From: Methylocystaceae bacterium UBA5192
GTDB lineage: Bacteria > Pseudomonadota > Alphaproteobacteria > Rhizobiales > Beijerinckiaceae
NCBI GenBank assembly: GCA_002412985.1
Contig: DHWC01000040.1
Coordinates: 5,633-13,651, forward strand
Length of the DNA stretch: 8,019 nucleotides
Direction of reading: 5' to 3'
The notes beneath the pieces were generated by a model. It saw only the letters and a list, made by a program, of their open reading frames with translations. It made no database searches and had not been told where the DNA came from. This document shows positions 1 through 5,163 of this stretch, in pieces. The position numbers were made by a program, and so were the translations under genes. Within the stretch, counting starts at the first letter, position 1. Each line of letters begins with the position of its first letter.

Positions 1-125
1 ACCAAAGGCTTGTCGCGAACAGCCATCAAGGCGGCGTCATCTGCTAAACCCAAAGCCTCTGACCCGGCTATTGGCGAAAATAGCTTTGATATTAATTCAT
101 CTTCACTGTAGCGCTTCATTATCAT
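1..125 (-). CDS. thiL: Thiamine-monophosphate kinase, N-terminal fragment (cut by window edge)
   Basis: ThiL phosphorylates thiamine monophosphate with ATP to give thiamine diphosphate, the last step of thiamine cofactor synthesis in the cytoplasm. Only about 41 residues are visible; the rest lies beyond the left edge. The fragment shows the typical ThiL opening: an SEDELI segment, then LFSPIA, then GLADDAAL with adjacent Asp29 and Asp30, matching the metal/nucleotide-binding acidic pair of the family. An in-frame TAA at 138-140 limits the start to ATG at 125 or ATG at 119; the reading is MIMKRYSED. Neither has a clear Shine-Dalgarno sequence, so the gene is probably translated by coupling to nusB, whose stop codon is 23 bases upstream. 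The nusB-thiL order is common in alphaproteobacteria and supports the call. This frame was read by hand from the reverse complement. Confidence 0.88.
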   Translation of the reverse strand, partial: MIMKRYSEDELISKLFSPIAGSEALGLADDAALMAVRDKPL

Positions 126-148
126 TGCAGTCGACTTTTAAAAAAGAG

Positions 149-601
149 CTATTTTATTTCTTGCTCTCGCTCCTCTCGCGCAATTTTATCTAAAACCGCA
201 TTGACCATGCCTGATTCAGTCGGACCAAAAAAAGCCCCGGCGACATCAACATATTCTTTTATGACAACCCGCGACGGAACATCTCTTCGGGCGCGCATTT
301 CATAAGCGCCGGCTCTTAATGTGGCGCGCATGACCGCTTCAACGCGCGCCAAAGGCCATCCAGTCGATAAGGCTTGGTCAATTTGTCGATCAATCGCCAA
401 CTGATCGGTTAAGACGCCTTGAAGAATATCCCGGAAAAAACTGACCTCTGCCGGCTTATATTGCACACCTTCAATTTCTCGTCCCATCCAGTGCGATTCA
501 AATTCAGCAAAAATTTCATTAATCCCTTTACCAGAAACCTCCATTTGATAAAGCGCTTGCACAACAGCAAGACGCGCGGCTGAGCGATGATCGAGAGTCA
601 T
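149..601 (-). CDS. nusB: Transcription antitermination factor NusB
   Basis: NusB binds boxA RNA together with ribosomal protein S10 (NusE) and helps RNA polymerase read through terminators, notably in rRNA operons. The 150-residue product has the usual family length. The N-terminal helix reads RSAARLAVVQALYQ (residues 6-19), and the C-terminal signature spans about 112-142, with IKEYVDVAGAFF followed by VNAVLDKIAR. The all-alpha middle part is poorly conserved, as expected. The ATG at 601 overlaps the ribH stop by four bases (ATGA), and a good GGAG Shine-Dalgarno sits at 608-611, six bases away, so the start is well supported. Placement after ribH and before thiL matches the standard alphaproteobacterial riboflavin operon. 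The gene ends with TAG. Confidence 0.97.
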   Translation of the reverse strand: MTLDHRSAARLAVVQALYQMEVSGKGINEIFAEFESHWMGREIEGVQYKPAEVSFFRDILQGVLTDQLAIDRQIDQALSTGWPLARVEAVMRATLRAGAYEMRARRDVPSRVVIKEYVDVAGAFFGPTESGMVNAVLDKIAREEREQEIK

Positions 602-1080
602 GACAAACTCCGCTTCAACGCGGTTAAGACTAAAGCGGCGCGCGCTGCTTCTCCGCCCTTATCGCCGCGCTGAGGATCGGCGCGCACGTAGGCCTGATCT
701 TCATTTTCTACTGTTAAAACGCCATTGCCAAGCGGCATGCTTTGCGAAACGGAAAGATCCATTAATGCACGCGCGCTTTCGTTCGAGACAACTTCAAAAT
801 GGTAGGTGTCGCCTCTAATGACGCAGCCGAGTGCAATGACTCCATCAAAGGAACGAGCTGATTTATTAGCAGCCTCCAACGCGATCTTAGCGGCGATCGG
901 AATCTCAAGCGCTCCAGGAACCATGATGAGCTCAGCCTCAGCTTGCGCACGTTCCAATACTGTCAGCGCGCCTGCGCAGAGCATTTCTACGATTTCCCGA
1001 TTAAACTGCGCTGCGATGACGAGCATACGCGCTCCTGGGACAACCAGGTTCTCCGATGCATCTTCTGCAAAGCCCGCCAT
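598..1080 (-). CDS. ribH: 6,7-dimethyl-8-ribityllumazine synthase (lumazine synthase)
   Basis: RibH condenses 5-amino-6-ribitylamino-uracil with 3,4-dihydroxy-2-butanone 4-phosphate to give dimethylribityllumazine, the penultimate riboflavin step; the enzyme forms pentamers or 60-mers. The 160-residue product has all family landmarks: the substrate-stacking FN (26-27), PGALEIP (55-61), GCVIRGDTYHFE (85-96) with the catalytic His94, and GVLTVENEDQAYVRA (about 120-134) with the phosphate-binding Arg133. C-terminal GGEAARAAL is also typical. The start at 1080 has a good GAGAGG Shine-Dalgarno at 1090-1095, nine bases upstream. That strong site fits with independent ribosome loading, since 115 untranslated bases separate this gene from ribE. 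Its TGA overlaps the nusB ATG. Some alphaproteobacteria carry a second, riboswitch-controlled ribH; this copy sits in the nusB cluster, so it is the housekeeping type by context. Confidence 0.97.
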   Translation of the reverse strand: MAGFAEDASENLVVPGARMLVIAAQFNREIVEMLCAGALTVLERAQAEAELIMVPGALEIPIAAKIALEAANKSARSFDGVIALGCVIRGDTYHFEVVSNESARALMDLSVSQSMPLGNGVLTVENEDQAYVRADPQRGDKGGEAARAALVLTALKRSLS

Positions 1081-1195
1081 GTATCACTACCTCTCAACCA
1101 TGATGAAATGAGGATATTTTCTCCAAGGCCTAAGCCTATCTCTGGACTGAAGAATTAATCTTCAAAGATTTATGTTGGCGTATCCTCCAACGATT
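1081..1195 (-). other. ribE-ribH spacer with small hairpins
   Basis: This 115-base untranslated gap interrupts an operon whose other core junctions overlap. Two inverted repeats are visible. TGAAGA at 1148-1153 pairs with TCTTCA at 1159-1164 around a 5-base loop. GTTGG at 1174-1178 pairs with CCAAC at 1187-1191 around an 8-base loop, starting a few bases after the ribE stop. A GGCC-centred word lies near 1127-1137. Neither hairpin is followed by a proper T-run on the minus strand, so a rho-independent terminator is not supported. The ribH Shine-Dalgarno lies at its ribH-proximal end. I do not see conserved FMN-riboswitch sequence blocks. Possible roles are an RNA processing site, an attenuator or simply spacer; the sequence does not decide. 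Confidence 0.4.
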
Positions 1196-1858
1196 TCACA
1201 AAGAATCCTGCGTCTTATTAAAGTCGCTTAAGCGCCCGGCGTAACGCGCCATTAAATCAACCTCAAGATTAAGAAGATCGCCCTCGCGGCGAGCGTTCAA
1301 TGTTGTAACCCTTAGAGTATGAGGAATGACTAAAACTGAAAATCTTTTTCCTTCGACAGCATTCACCGTCAATGAAACGCCGTCTAAGGTAACCGATCCC
1401 TTTTTCGCAATATATCCAGCAAGCTCATTTGTCGGCGCCTCAATCCAAAAACAGGTCATTTGATCGTCTATCGCTGATGCTTTAGACTGATTTTCCCTTT
1501 GACTAAGATCCTCCCGCGAGATGATCAGGGCTAGCCCATCCACATGACCGGCAACAAGATGCCCTCCTAATTCATCTCCGATTTTAAGCGCGCGTTCTAG
1601 ATTAATTTTCGATCCAACGCGCCAGTTTCCGATGCTTGTAAGACGTAACGTCTCACTAGCCGCATCCACATCAAAGATCGCGCCTGTTCCATTAGGCTTT
1701 ACGTCAACAACCGTAAGGCAAACTCCTGAGCATGCGATTGACGCTCCAAGCATAATTTCTTTTGCGTCATAGCCGCAGGCAATCTGCAGACGCATCAATC
1801 CACCACGCGGCAGAACAGTCACGACCTCACCCATATCTGTCACGATACCGGTGAACAT
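1196..1858 (-). CDS. ribE: Riboflavin synthase alpha subunit
   Basis: This enzyme dismutates two molecules of 6,7-dimethyl-8-ribityllumazine into riboflavin and the pyrimidine substrate of RibH, the final riboflavin step. It has two lumazine-binding barrels. Barrel 1 shows the invariant MFTGI start, SGVCLTVV (44-51), ASETLRLT (67-74) and then LERALKIGDELGGHLV (87-102) with GHVDG. Barrel 2 shows GSVTLDGVSLTVN (154-166), IPHTL (178-182) and VDLMARY (200-206). I chose ATG at 1858 rather than the in-frame TTG at 1861 because the family begins MFTGI and a GAGGG Shine-Dalgarno at 1866-1870 is spaced seven bases from it. The ATG shares one base with the ribD stop (TGATG). Length is 220 residues, slightly above the roughly 200-215 usual, owing to a polar stretch at about 113-133 between the barrels. 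Confidence 0.96.
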   Translation of the reverse strand: MFTGIVTDMGEVVTVLPRGGLMRLQIACGYDAKEIMLGASIACSGVCLTVVDVKPNGTGAIFDVDAASETLRLTSIGNWRVGSKINLERALKIGDELGGHLVAGHVDGLALIISREDLSQRENQSKASAIDDQMTCFWIEAPTNELAGYIAKKGSVTLDGVSLTVNAVEGKRFSVLVIPHTLRVTTLNARREGDLLNLEVDLMARYAGRLSDFNKTQDSL

Positions 1859-2988
1859 CAACCAACCCTCACATATCGCATCATCTGATCCGCGCCCAAG
1901 TAACGTTTTTCCATCAACCGATATTTATTTTCATCTCGTAGCGTCATTTTCGCAGTTGGAGTCAATGCAAGCTTACCTAAACGACCTAAAGGCTTAACGC
2001 CTTGATGCAAAATTATTTCATCCACTAAGCCGGCAGACAATAAACTTTCCGCAACAGTTGGACCGCCCTCGCTAAAAACTCTCGTCACGCCGCGCTCCGA
2101 TAATAGGCGGAGCACTGAATGGAGATTAAGCAAGCCATCCTTGCTTGTTATGCGCGCAACATCAGCTCCACTGGACTTCTTGAACTGTAGGACGACGTCG
2201 TCTGCAATATCTTCACGCACTAAAATCAACAAGGGCTTATCATGAGCTGTTGAGACAAGACGCGATCGGGGAGACAATGACAATTTTGGATCAAGCACGA
2301 TCCGTAAAGGTCGGCGATTGTCTACTCCGGGCAACCGCACCGTCATCAAAGGATCATCCTCACGCGCTGTGCCTGCGCCAATCATGATTGCATCATGCAT
2401 AGCGCGTTGCACATGAGTGAAGGCGTCGGCGACGGGCCCAGTGATGCGCAATCGCGGATCATATGCGGCGCCTGCTGCGTATCCATCCGCAGTCTGCGCA
2501 AGTTTTAATGTCACCATCGGGCGATGATGGGTCATGCGCAATATATGGCCCATGTGATCCAATCGAGCCATTGCCGCGCCGACGCCAACCGATAACTCGA
2601 TGCCTGATTGTCTCAGATACTGATGGCCTTGACCCGCAACCTGTGGATTTGGATCCTCAAGGGCTGACACAACACGCGAAATCCCCGCAGCAATGATCGA
2701 GTCGACACAAGGGGGCGTCACGCCATGATGCGCGCATGGCTCAAGCGTAACGTAGAGCGTTGCGCCCTGTGCAAGCGCTCCAGCTTGCTTTAAGGCGACT
2801 ACTTCAGCATGCGGACGGCCGCCAACGCCTGTCCAACCCCGACCGATAACGACGCCTTCCTTAACGACAAGCGCGCCGACTGCTGGATTAGGGGCGGTTA
2901 ATCCCAAATTTCGTCGACCAAGAGCAAGCGCACTGGCCATATATGAGTCATCAAGGGAGAAATGAGGCACTGATGCGACGCGCGTCAT
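1858..2988 (-). CDS. ribD: Bifunctional riboflavin biosynthesis deaminase/reductase RibD
   Basis: RibD carries out two consecutive steps: deamination of 2,5-diamino-6-ribosylamino-pyrimidinone 5'-phosphate, then NADPH-dependent reduction of the ribose to ribityl. The 376-residue protein has the full two-domain layout. The N-terminal zinc deaminase (about 10-150) shows APNPAVGA (32-39), HAE with His60 and catalytic Glu62, and EPCAHHGVTPPC carrying zinc ligands Cys85 and Cys94. The C-terminal reductase (about 155-376) shows LKLAQTADGYAA, ITG (182-184), GAGTAREDDPLMTVRLPG (204-221), RPLRIVLD and FSEGGP (305-310). ATG at 2988 overlaps the nrdR TGA in an ATGA junction; no clear Shine-Dalgarno is present, so translation is probably coupled to nrdR. 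The gene ends overlapping ribE. Both active sites look intact. Confidence 0.97.
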   Translation of the reverse strand: MTRVASVPHFSLDDSYMASALALGRRNLGLTAPNPAVGALVVKEGVVIGRGWTGVGGRPHAEVVALKQAGALAQGATLYVTLEPCAHHGVTPPCVDSIIAAGISRVVSALEDPNPQVAGQGHQYLRQSGIELSVGVGAAMARLDHMGHILRMTHHRPMVTLKLAQTADGYAAGAAYDPRLRITGPVADAFTHVQRAMHDAIMIGAGTAREDDPLMTVRLPGVDNRRPLRIVLDPKLSLSPRSRLVSTAHDKPLLILVREDIADDVVLQFKKSSGADVARITSKDGLLNLHSVLRLLSERGVTRVFSEGGPTVAESLLSAGLVDEIILHQGVKPLGRLGKLALTPTAKMTLRDENKYRLMEKRYLGADQMMRYVRVG

Positions 2989-3470
2989 AGATCGTCAGCG
3001 TTATTAGTCTCTGGATCGCCAACGCCCTCTAGTTCGTCAATCAGGACATTGAAGTCTCTCGCCTCTCTGAAGTCACGATAGACTGAAGCAAATCTCACAT
3101 AGGCCACTGCATCAAGCGTGCGCAACCCCTCAATTATCAGCTCGCCAATTTGCTGGCTTTCAACTTCTGCTTCGCCAAGACTTTCTAATTGTCGTACAAT
3201 TCCTGAAATCATCCGCTCCACGCGCTCCGGCTCAACTGGACGTTTGCGCAAAGCAATTTCAACAGAACGAACAAGCTTGTCGCGATCAAATGGCGCGCGT
3301 CTACCAGATTTTTTAACGACTATGATTTCACGCAGCTGCACGCGTTCAAAAGTCGTAAAGCGACCACCACATGTTGGACAAATGCGCCGACGACGAATAC
3401 ACGCAGAGTCCTCTGCAGGTCGCGAATCCTTAACCTGTGTATCAAATGAAGCGCAGTAAGGGCAGCGCAT
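2985..3470 (-). CDS. nrdR: Transcriptional repressor NrdR
   Basis: NrdR senses ATP/dATP and represses ribonucleotide reductase (nrd) genes by binding NrdR boxes. The 161-residue product has the usual length and both domains. The N-terminal zinc ribbon has CPYC (Cys3, Cys6) and CPTC (Cys31, Cys34) with the basic RRRR (26-29) between them. An ATP-cone follows, about 49-139, opening with VVKKSGRRAPFDRDKL and ending with YVRFASVYRDF (124-134). The frame extends upstream to a TTG at 3503, but ATG at 3470 gives the invariant MRCPYC start and has an AAGAGG Shine-Dalgarno at 3479-3484, spaced eight bases. It is the first gene of the riboflavin operon and overlaps ribD by four bases. No NrdR box was recognised in its own leader, and no nrd gene lies in the window. 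Confidence 0.97.
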   Translation of the reverse strand: MRCPYCASFDTQVKDSRPAEDSACIRRRRICPTCGGRFTTFERVQLREIIVVKKSGRRAPFDRDKLVRSVEIALRKRPVEPERVERMISGIVRQLESLGEAEVESQQIGELIIEGLRTLDAVAYVRFASVYRDFREARDFNVLIDELEGVGDPETNNADDL

Positions 3471-3586
3471 GCGTGTCGCCTCTTGCGCGCGGGCTAAAAA
3501 CAACCCGCAATTAGACGCGGTTAGCCGTCCGCTTCGGAAGAAATGAAATGGACGTAAAAGCGCCGCACCACTTCAATAACTCATCT
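3471..3586 (-). promoter_or_regulatory. Leader of the nrdR-rib operon (promoter expected, not pinpointed)
   Basis: The strong glyA terminator just upstream implies that nrdR is transcribed from a promoter within this 116-base gap. I cannot assign a convincing -35/-10 pair; TCTAAT, reading leftward around 3512-3517, is the best -10-like word but lacks a matching -35. A 5-bp hairpin, GCGGG at 3504-3508 with CCCGC at 3489-3493 on the minus strand, has a U-rich 10-base loop. It ends four bases before the nrdR Shine-Dalgarno at 3479-3484. It could affect ribosome access, but that is inference. Confidence 0.4.
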
Positions 3587-3628
3587 AAATAAAAACCTCG
3601 CAGCCCTTCTCGCATAAGAAGGGCTGCG
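3587..3628 (-). terminator. Rho-independent terminator of glyA
   Basis: On the minus strand a perfect 12-bp stem, CGCAGCCCTTCT pairing with AGAAGGGCTGCG (3617-3628 with 3599-3610), closes a 6-base loop (3611-3616). It is followed three bases later by TTTTTATTT (3595-3587). It lies 14 bases beyond the glyA stop codon. The other strand has no T-run after the hairpin, so the signal is directional and separates glyA from the nrdR operon. Confidence 0.93.
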
Positions 3629-3642
3629 AAACTCAAGTAAAC

Positions 3643-4917
3643 TTAGTAGATTGGGAACTTAGCGGTTAGCGCATGAACCTTCTCTTTCACTGCCGCTTCT
3701 GTGCCCGCATTGCCCTCTTCGCCCTTAGCGGAAAGACCATCAAGCACCTCAACAATCATGCTGCCGACTTGCTTGAATTCTTCTTTACCGAAACCGCGCG
3801 ACGTCGCTGCTGGCGTGCCCAAACGTATGCCAGATGTGACGAATGGCTTTTCTGGATCAAAAGGAATGCCATTTTTATTACAGGTGATATGCGCACGGCC
3901 AAGCGCGGCTTCCGCCGCTTTGCCCGTAATCTTTTTAGGACGCAGATCCACCAGCATTAAGTGGTTATCCGTTCCGCCTGACACAATCGCCAAACCAGCC
4001 TCAACGAGGGTTTGCGCTAAAATTTGCGCATTTTCTTTAACGCGTTGCTGATAGGCTTTGAACTCTGGCGTGAGCGCTTCGCCAAAGGCAACGGCCTTGG
4101 CTGCAATCACATGCATCAAGGGACCGCCTTGCAAGCCCGGGAACACGGCTGAATTTAACTTTTTACCAATTTCTTCGTCATTGCACAGGATCAACCCGCC
4201 GCGCGGACCACGTAATGTTTTATGTGTCGTGGTCGTCACGACATGCGCATGCGGAAATGGCGAAGGATGCAATCCGGCAGCGACAAGACCAGCAAAGTGA
4301 GCCATGTCCACCATCAAATAGGCCCCGACGCTATCAGCAATTTTGCGGAAAGCCTCGAAGTCCCAAATACGAGAATAGCCCGAACCGCCGGCAATAATTA
4401 TTTTTGGCTTATGCTCTTTAGCGAGACGTTCAACCTGATCCATATCTATGCGCTGGTCGTTTTGGCGAACAGTATAAGCCACTGGCTTAAACCAACGACC
4501 GGACACATTGACAGGCGACCCATGCGTAAGATGGCCGCCAGCGGCAAGATCTAGACCGAGATAGGTGTCGCCAGGCTGCAGCAAGGCAAGAAAGACGGCC
4601 TGGTTCGCCTGCGAACCGGAATTCGGCTGAACATTGGCGTAAGAACAGCCAAAAAGCTTTTTGGCCCGATCAAGCGCTAAGTTTTCGGCAATATCCACAA
4701 ATTGGCAGCCGCCATAGTAACGTTTGCCAGGATAACCTTCCGCATATTTATTTGTGAGAACTGATCCCTGAGCCTCTAGCACCGCCTTTGAAACAATATT
4801 TTCCGATGCAATGAGCTCGATTTCGTGGCGCTGACGACCAAGCTCGAGGTCAATCGCTTTCGCAAGTTCAGGGTCTGACTGGGCAACGGAGGTGGTGAAG
4901 AAACCGGACTGGCTCAT
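3643..4917 (-). CDS. glyA: Serine hydroxymethyltransferase
   Basis: GlyA is a cytoplasmic PLP enzyme converting serine and tetrahydrofolate to glycine and 5,10-methylene-tetrahydrofolate, the main one-carbon source. The 424-residue product has the usual length. Landmarks are IELIASEN (33-40), NKYAEGYPGKRYYGG (56-70), the PNSGSQAN cofactor-binding segment (98-105), VDMAHFAG (203-210) with Asp204 and His207, the PLP lysine Lys233 in TTTTHKTLRGPRGG, and SGIRLGTPA with the substrate-carboxylate Arg365. The frame opens farther upstream, to GTG at 4944 and ATG at 4938, but ATG at 4917 has an AAGGGA Shine-Dalgarno five bases away and gives the alphaproteobacterial MSxSGFF start. Gly180 in AGGSGYSR replaces the Ala I would expect in alphaproteobacteria; this position is Cys in eukaryotic enzymes, so activity should be unaffected. 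It is a single-gene unit ended by a strong terminator. Confidence 0.97.
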   Translation of the reverse strand: MSQSGFFTTSVAQSDPELAKAIDLELGRQRHEIELIASENIVSKAVLEAQGSVLTNKYAEGYPGKRYYGGCQFVDIAENLALDRAKKLFGCSYANVQPNSGSQANQAVFLALLQPGDTYLGLDLAAGGHLTHGSPVNVSGRWFKPVAYTVRQNDQRIDMDQVERLAKEHKPKIIIAGGSGYSRIWDFEAFRKIADSVGAYLMVDMAHFAGLVAAGLHPSPFPHAHVVTTTTHKTLRGPRGGLILCNDEEIGKKLNSAVFPGLQGGPLMHVIAAKAVAFGEALTPEFKAYQQRVKENAQILAQTLVEAGLAIVSGGTDNHLMLVDLRPKKITGKAAEAALGRAHITCNKNGIPFDPEKPFVTSGIRLGTPAATSRGFGKEEFKQVGSMIVEVLDGLSAKGEEGNAGTEAAVKEKVHALTAKFPIY

Positions 4918-5125
4918 GAACTTCCCTTTGGATGTCATTTTCACGTCGCAGGGGACGCAAGGAGATCCCGGCGCTCCCGCTAAAGGCGCTACCGGATAAT
5001 ATAAGCTACTGTTTTCAAAGCCTTATCTAATTTAGAGCCGGCTCAGGGCGCTCAGGCCTCGACAGAACGCTTAATTGCTACCGACCGCTTATCACGTCGA
5101 GACCGAATTTGGGAAGACCCTGATG
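4918..5125 (-). promoter_or_regulatory. glyA upstream region (likely promoter and leader)
   Basis: This non-coding stretch separates prfC and its terminator candidate from glyA and should contain the glyA promoter. An AT-rich segment at 4996-5034 includes a -10-like TATATT (minus strand, 5003-4998), about 80 bases before the ATG, but no consensus -35 lies 16-18 bases upstream; the nearby TTGAAA is only nine bases away. Next to it are a 10-bp perfect palindrome, GAGCCGGCTC at 5035-5044, and an imperfect tandem 9-mer, GCTCAGGGC/GCTCAGGCC at 5041-5058. Their position upstream of the AT-rich block would suit a regulator site. I see no recognisable glycine riboswitch. Promoter assignment is inference. 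Confidence 0.4.
5041..5058. repeat. Tandem 9-mer repeat overlapping a palindrome
   Basis: GCTCAGGGC at 5041-5049 is followed immediately by GCTCAGGCC at 5050-5058 (8 of 9 bases identical). The first copy overlaps the right half of the perfect palindrome GAGCCGGCTC (5035-5044). The arrangement lies between prfC and glyA, on the upstream side of the presumed glyA promoter. It is short enough to be chance. Confidence 0.45.
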
Positions 5126-5150
5126 AAAAACGATAAGCGTCGGCGTATCG
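5126..5150 (-). terminator. Imperfect rho-independent terminator candidate after prfC
   Basis: On the minus strand CGATA and TATCG (5150-5146 with 5135-5131) form a 5-bp stem, with a mismatch and two more G/C pairs inside. It is followed directly by TTTTT (5130-5126). It begins 14 bases after the prfC stop. A second hairpin, GCGTC-TTTT-GACGC (5163-5150), starts at the stop codon and shares base 5150, so the two may compete. The stem is weak compared with the glyA terminator. Confidence 0.5.
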
Positions 5151-5163
5151 CGTCAAAAGACGC

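Noticed and set aside
806..1111. Plus-strand open frame of 101 codons across ribH
   Set aside because: It is antisense to ribH, whose family motifs are complete. The product is low-complexity Ser/Ala-rich with no recognisable domain.
1081..1195. FMN riboswitch in the ribE-ribH gap
   Set aside because: I looked for the conserved FMN-riboswitch sequence blocks and found none. The gap is also short for the full aptamer.
1859..1861. TTG start for ribE one codon upstream
   Set aside because: The family starts MFTGI, and the GAGGG site is better spaced from ATG 1858 than from the TTG.
3118..3459. Plus-strand open frame of 113 codons across nrdR
   Set aside because: It lies entirely antisense to a clear NrdR. 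Its Ser/Arg-rich composition is typical of a shadow frame.
3471..3503. Upstream extension of nrdR to a TTG at 3503
   Set aside because: It adds 11 residues before the invariant MRCPYC, and the Shine-Dalgarno at 3479-3484 fits ATG 3470.
3673..4554. Several plus-strand open frames across glyA
   Set aside because: All are antisense to an intact serine hydroxymethyltransferase, overlap each other in different frames and show no domain or convincing start site.
4918..5163. Glycine riboswitch upstream of glyA
   Set aside because: No tandem aptamer pattern is recognisable by eye. A covariance-model search would be needed to exclude a divergent one.
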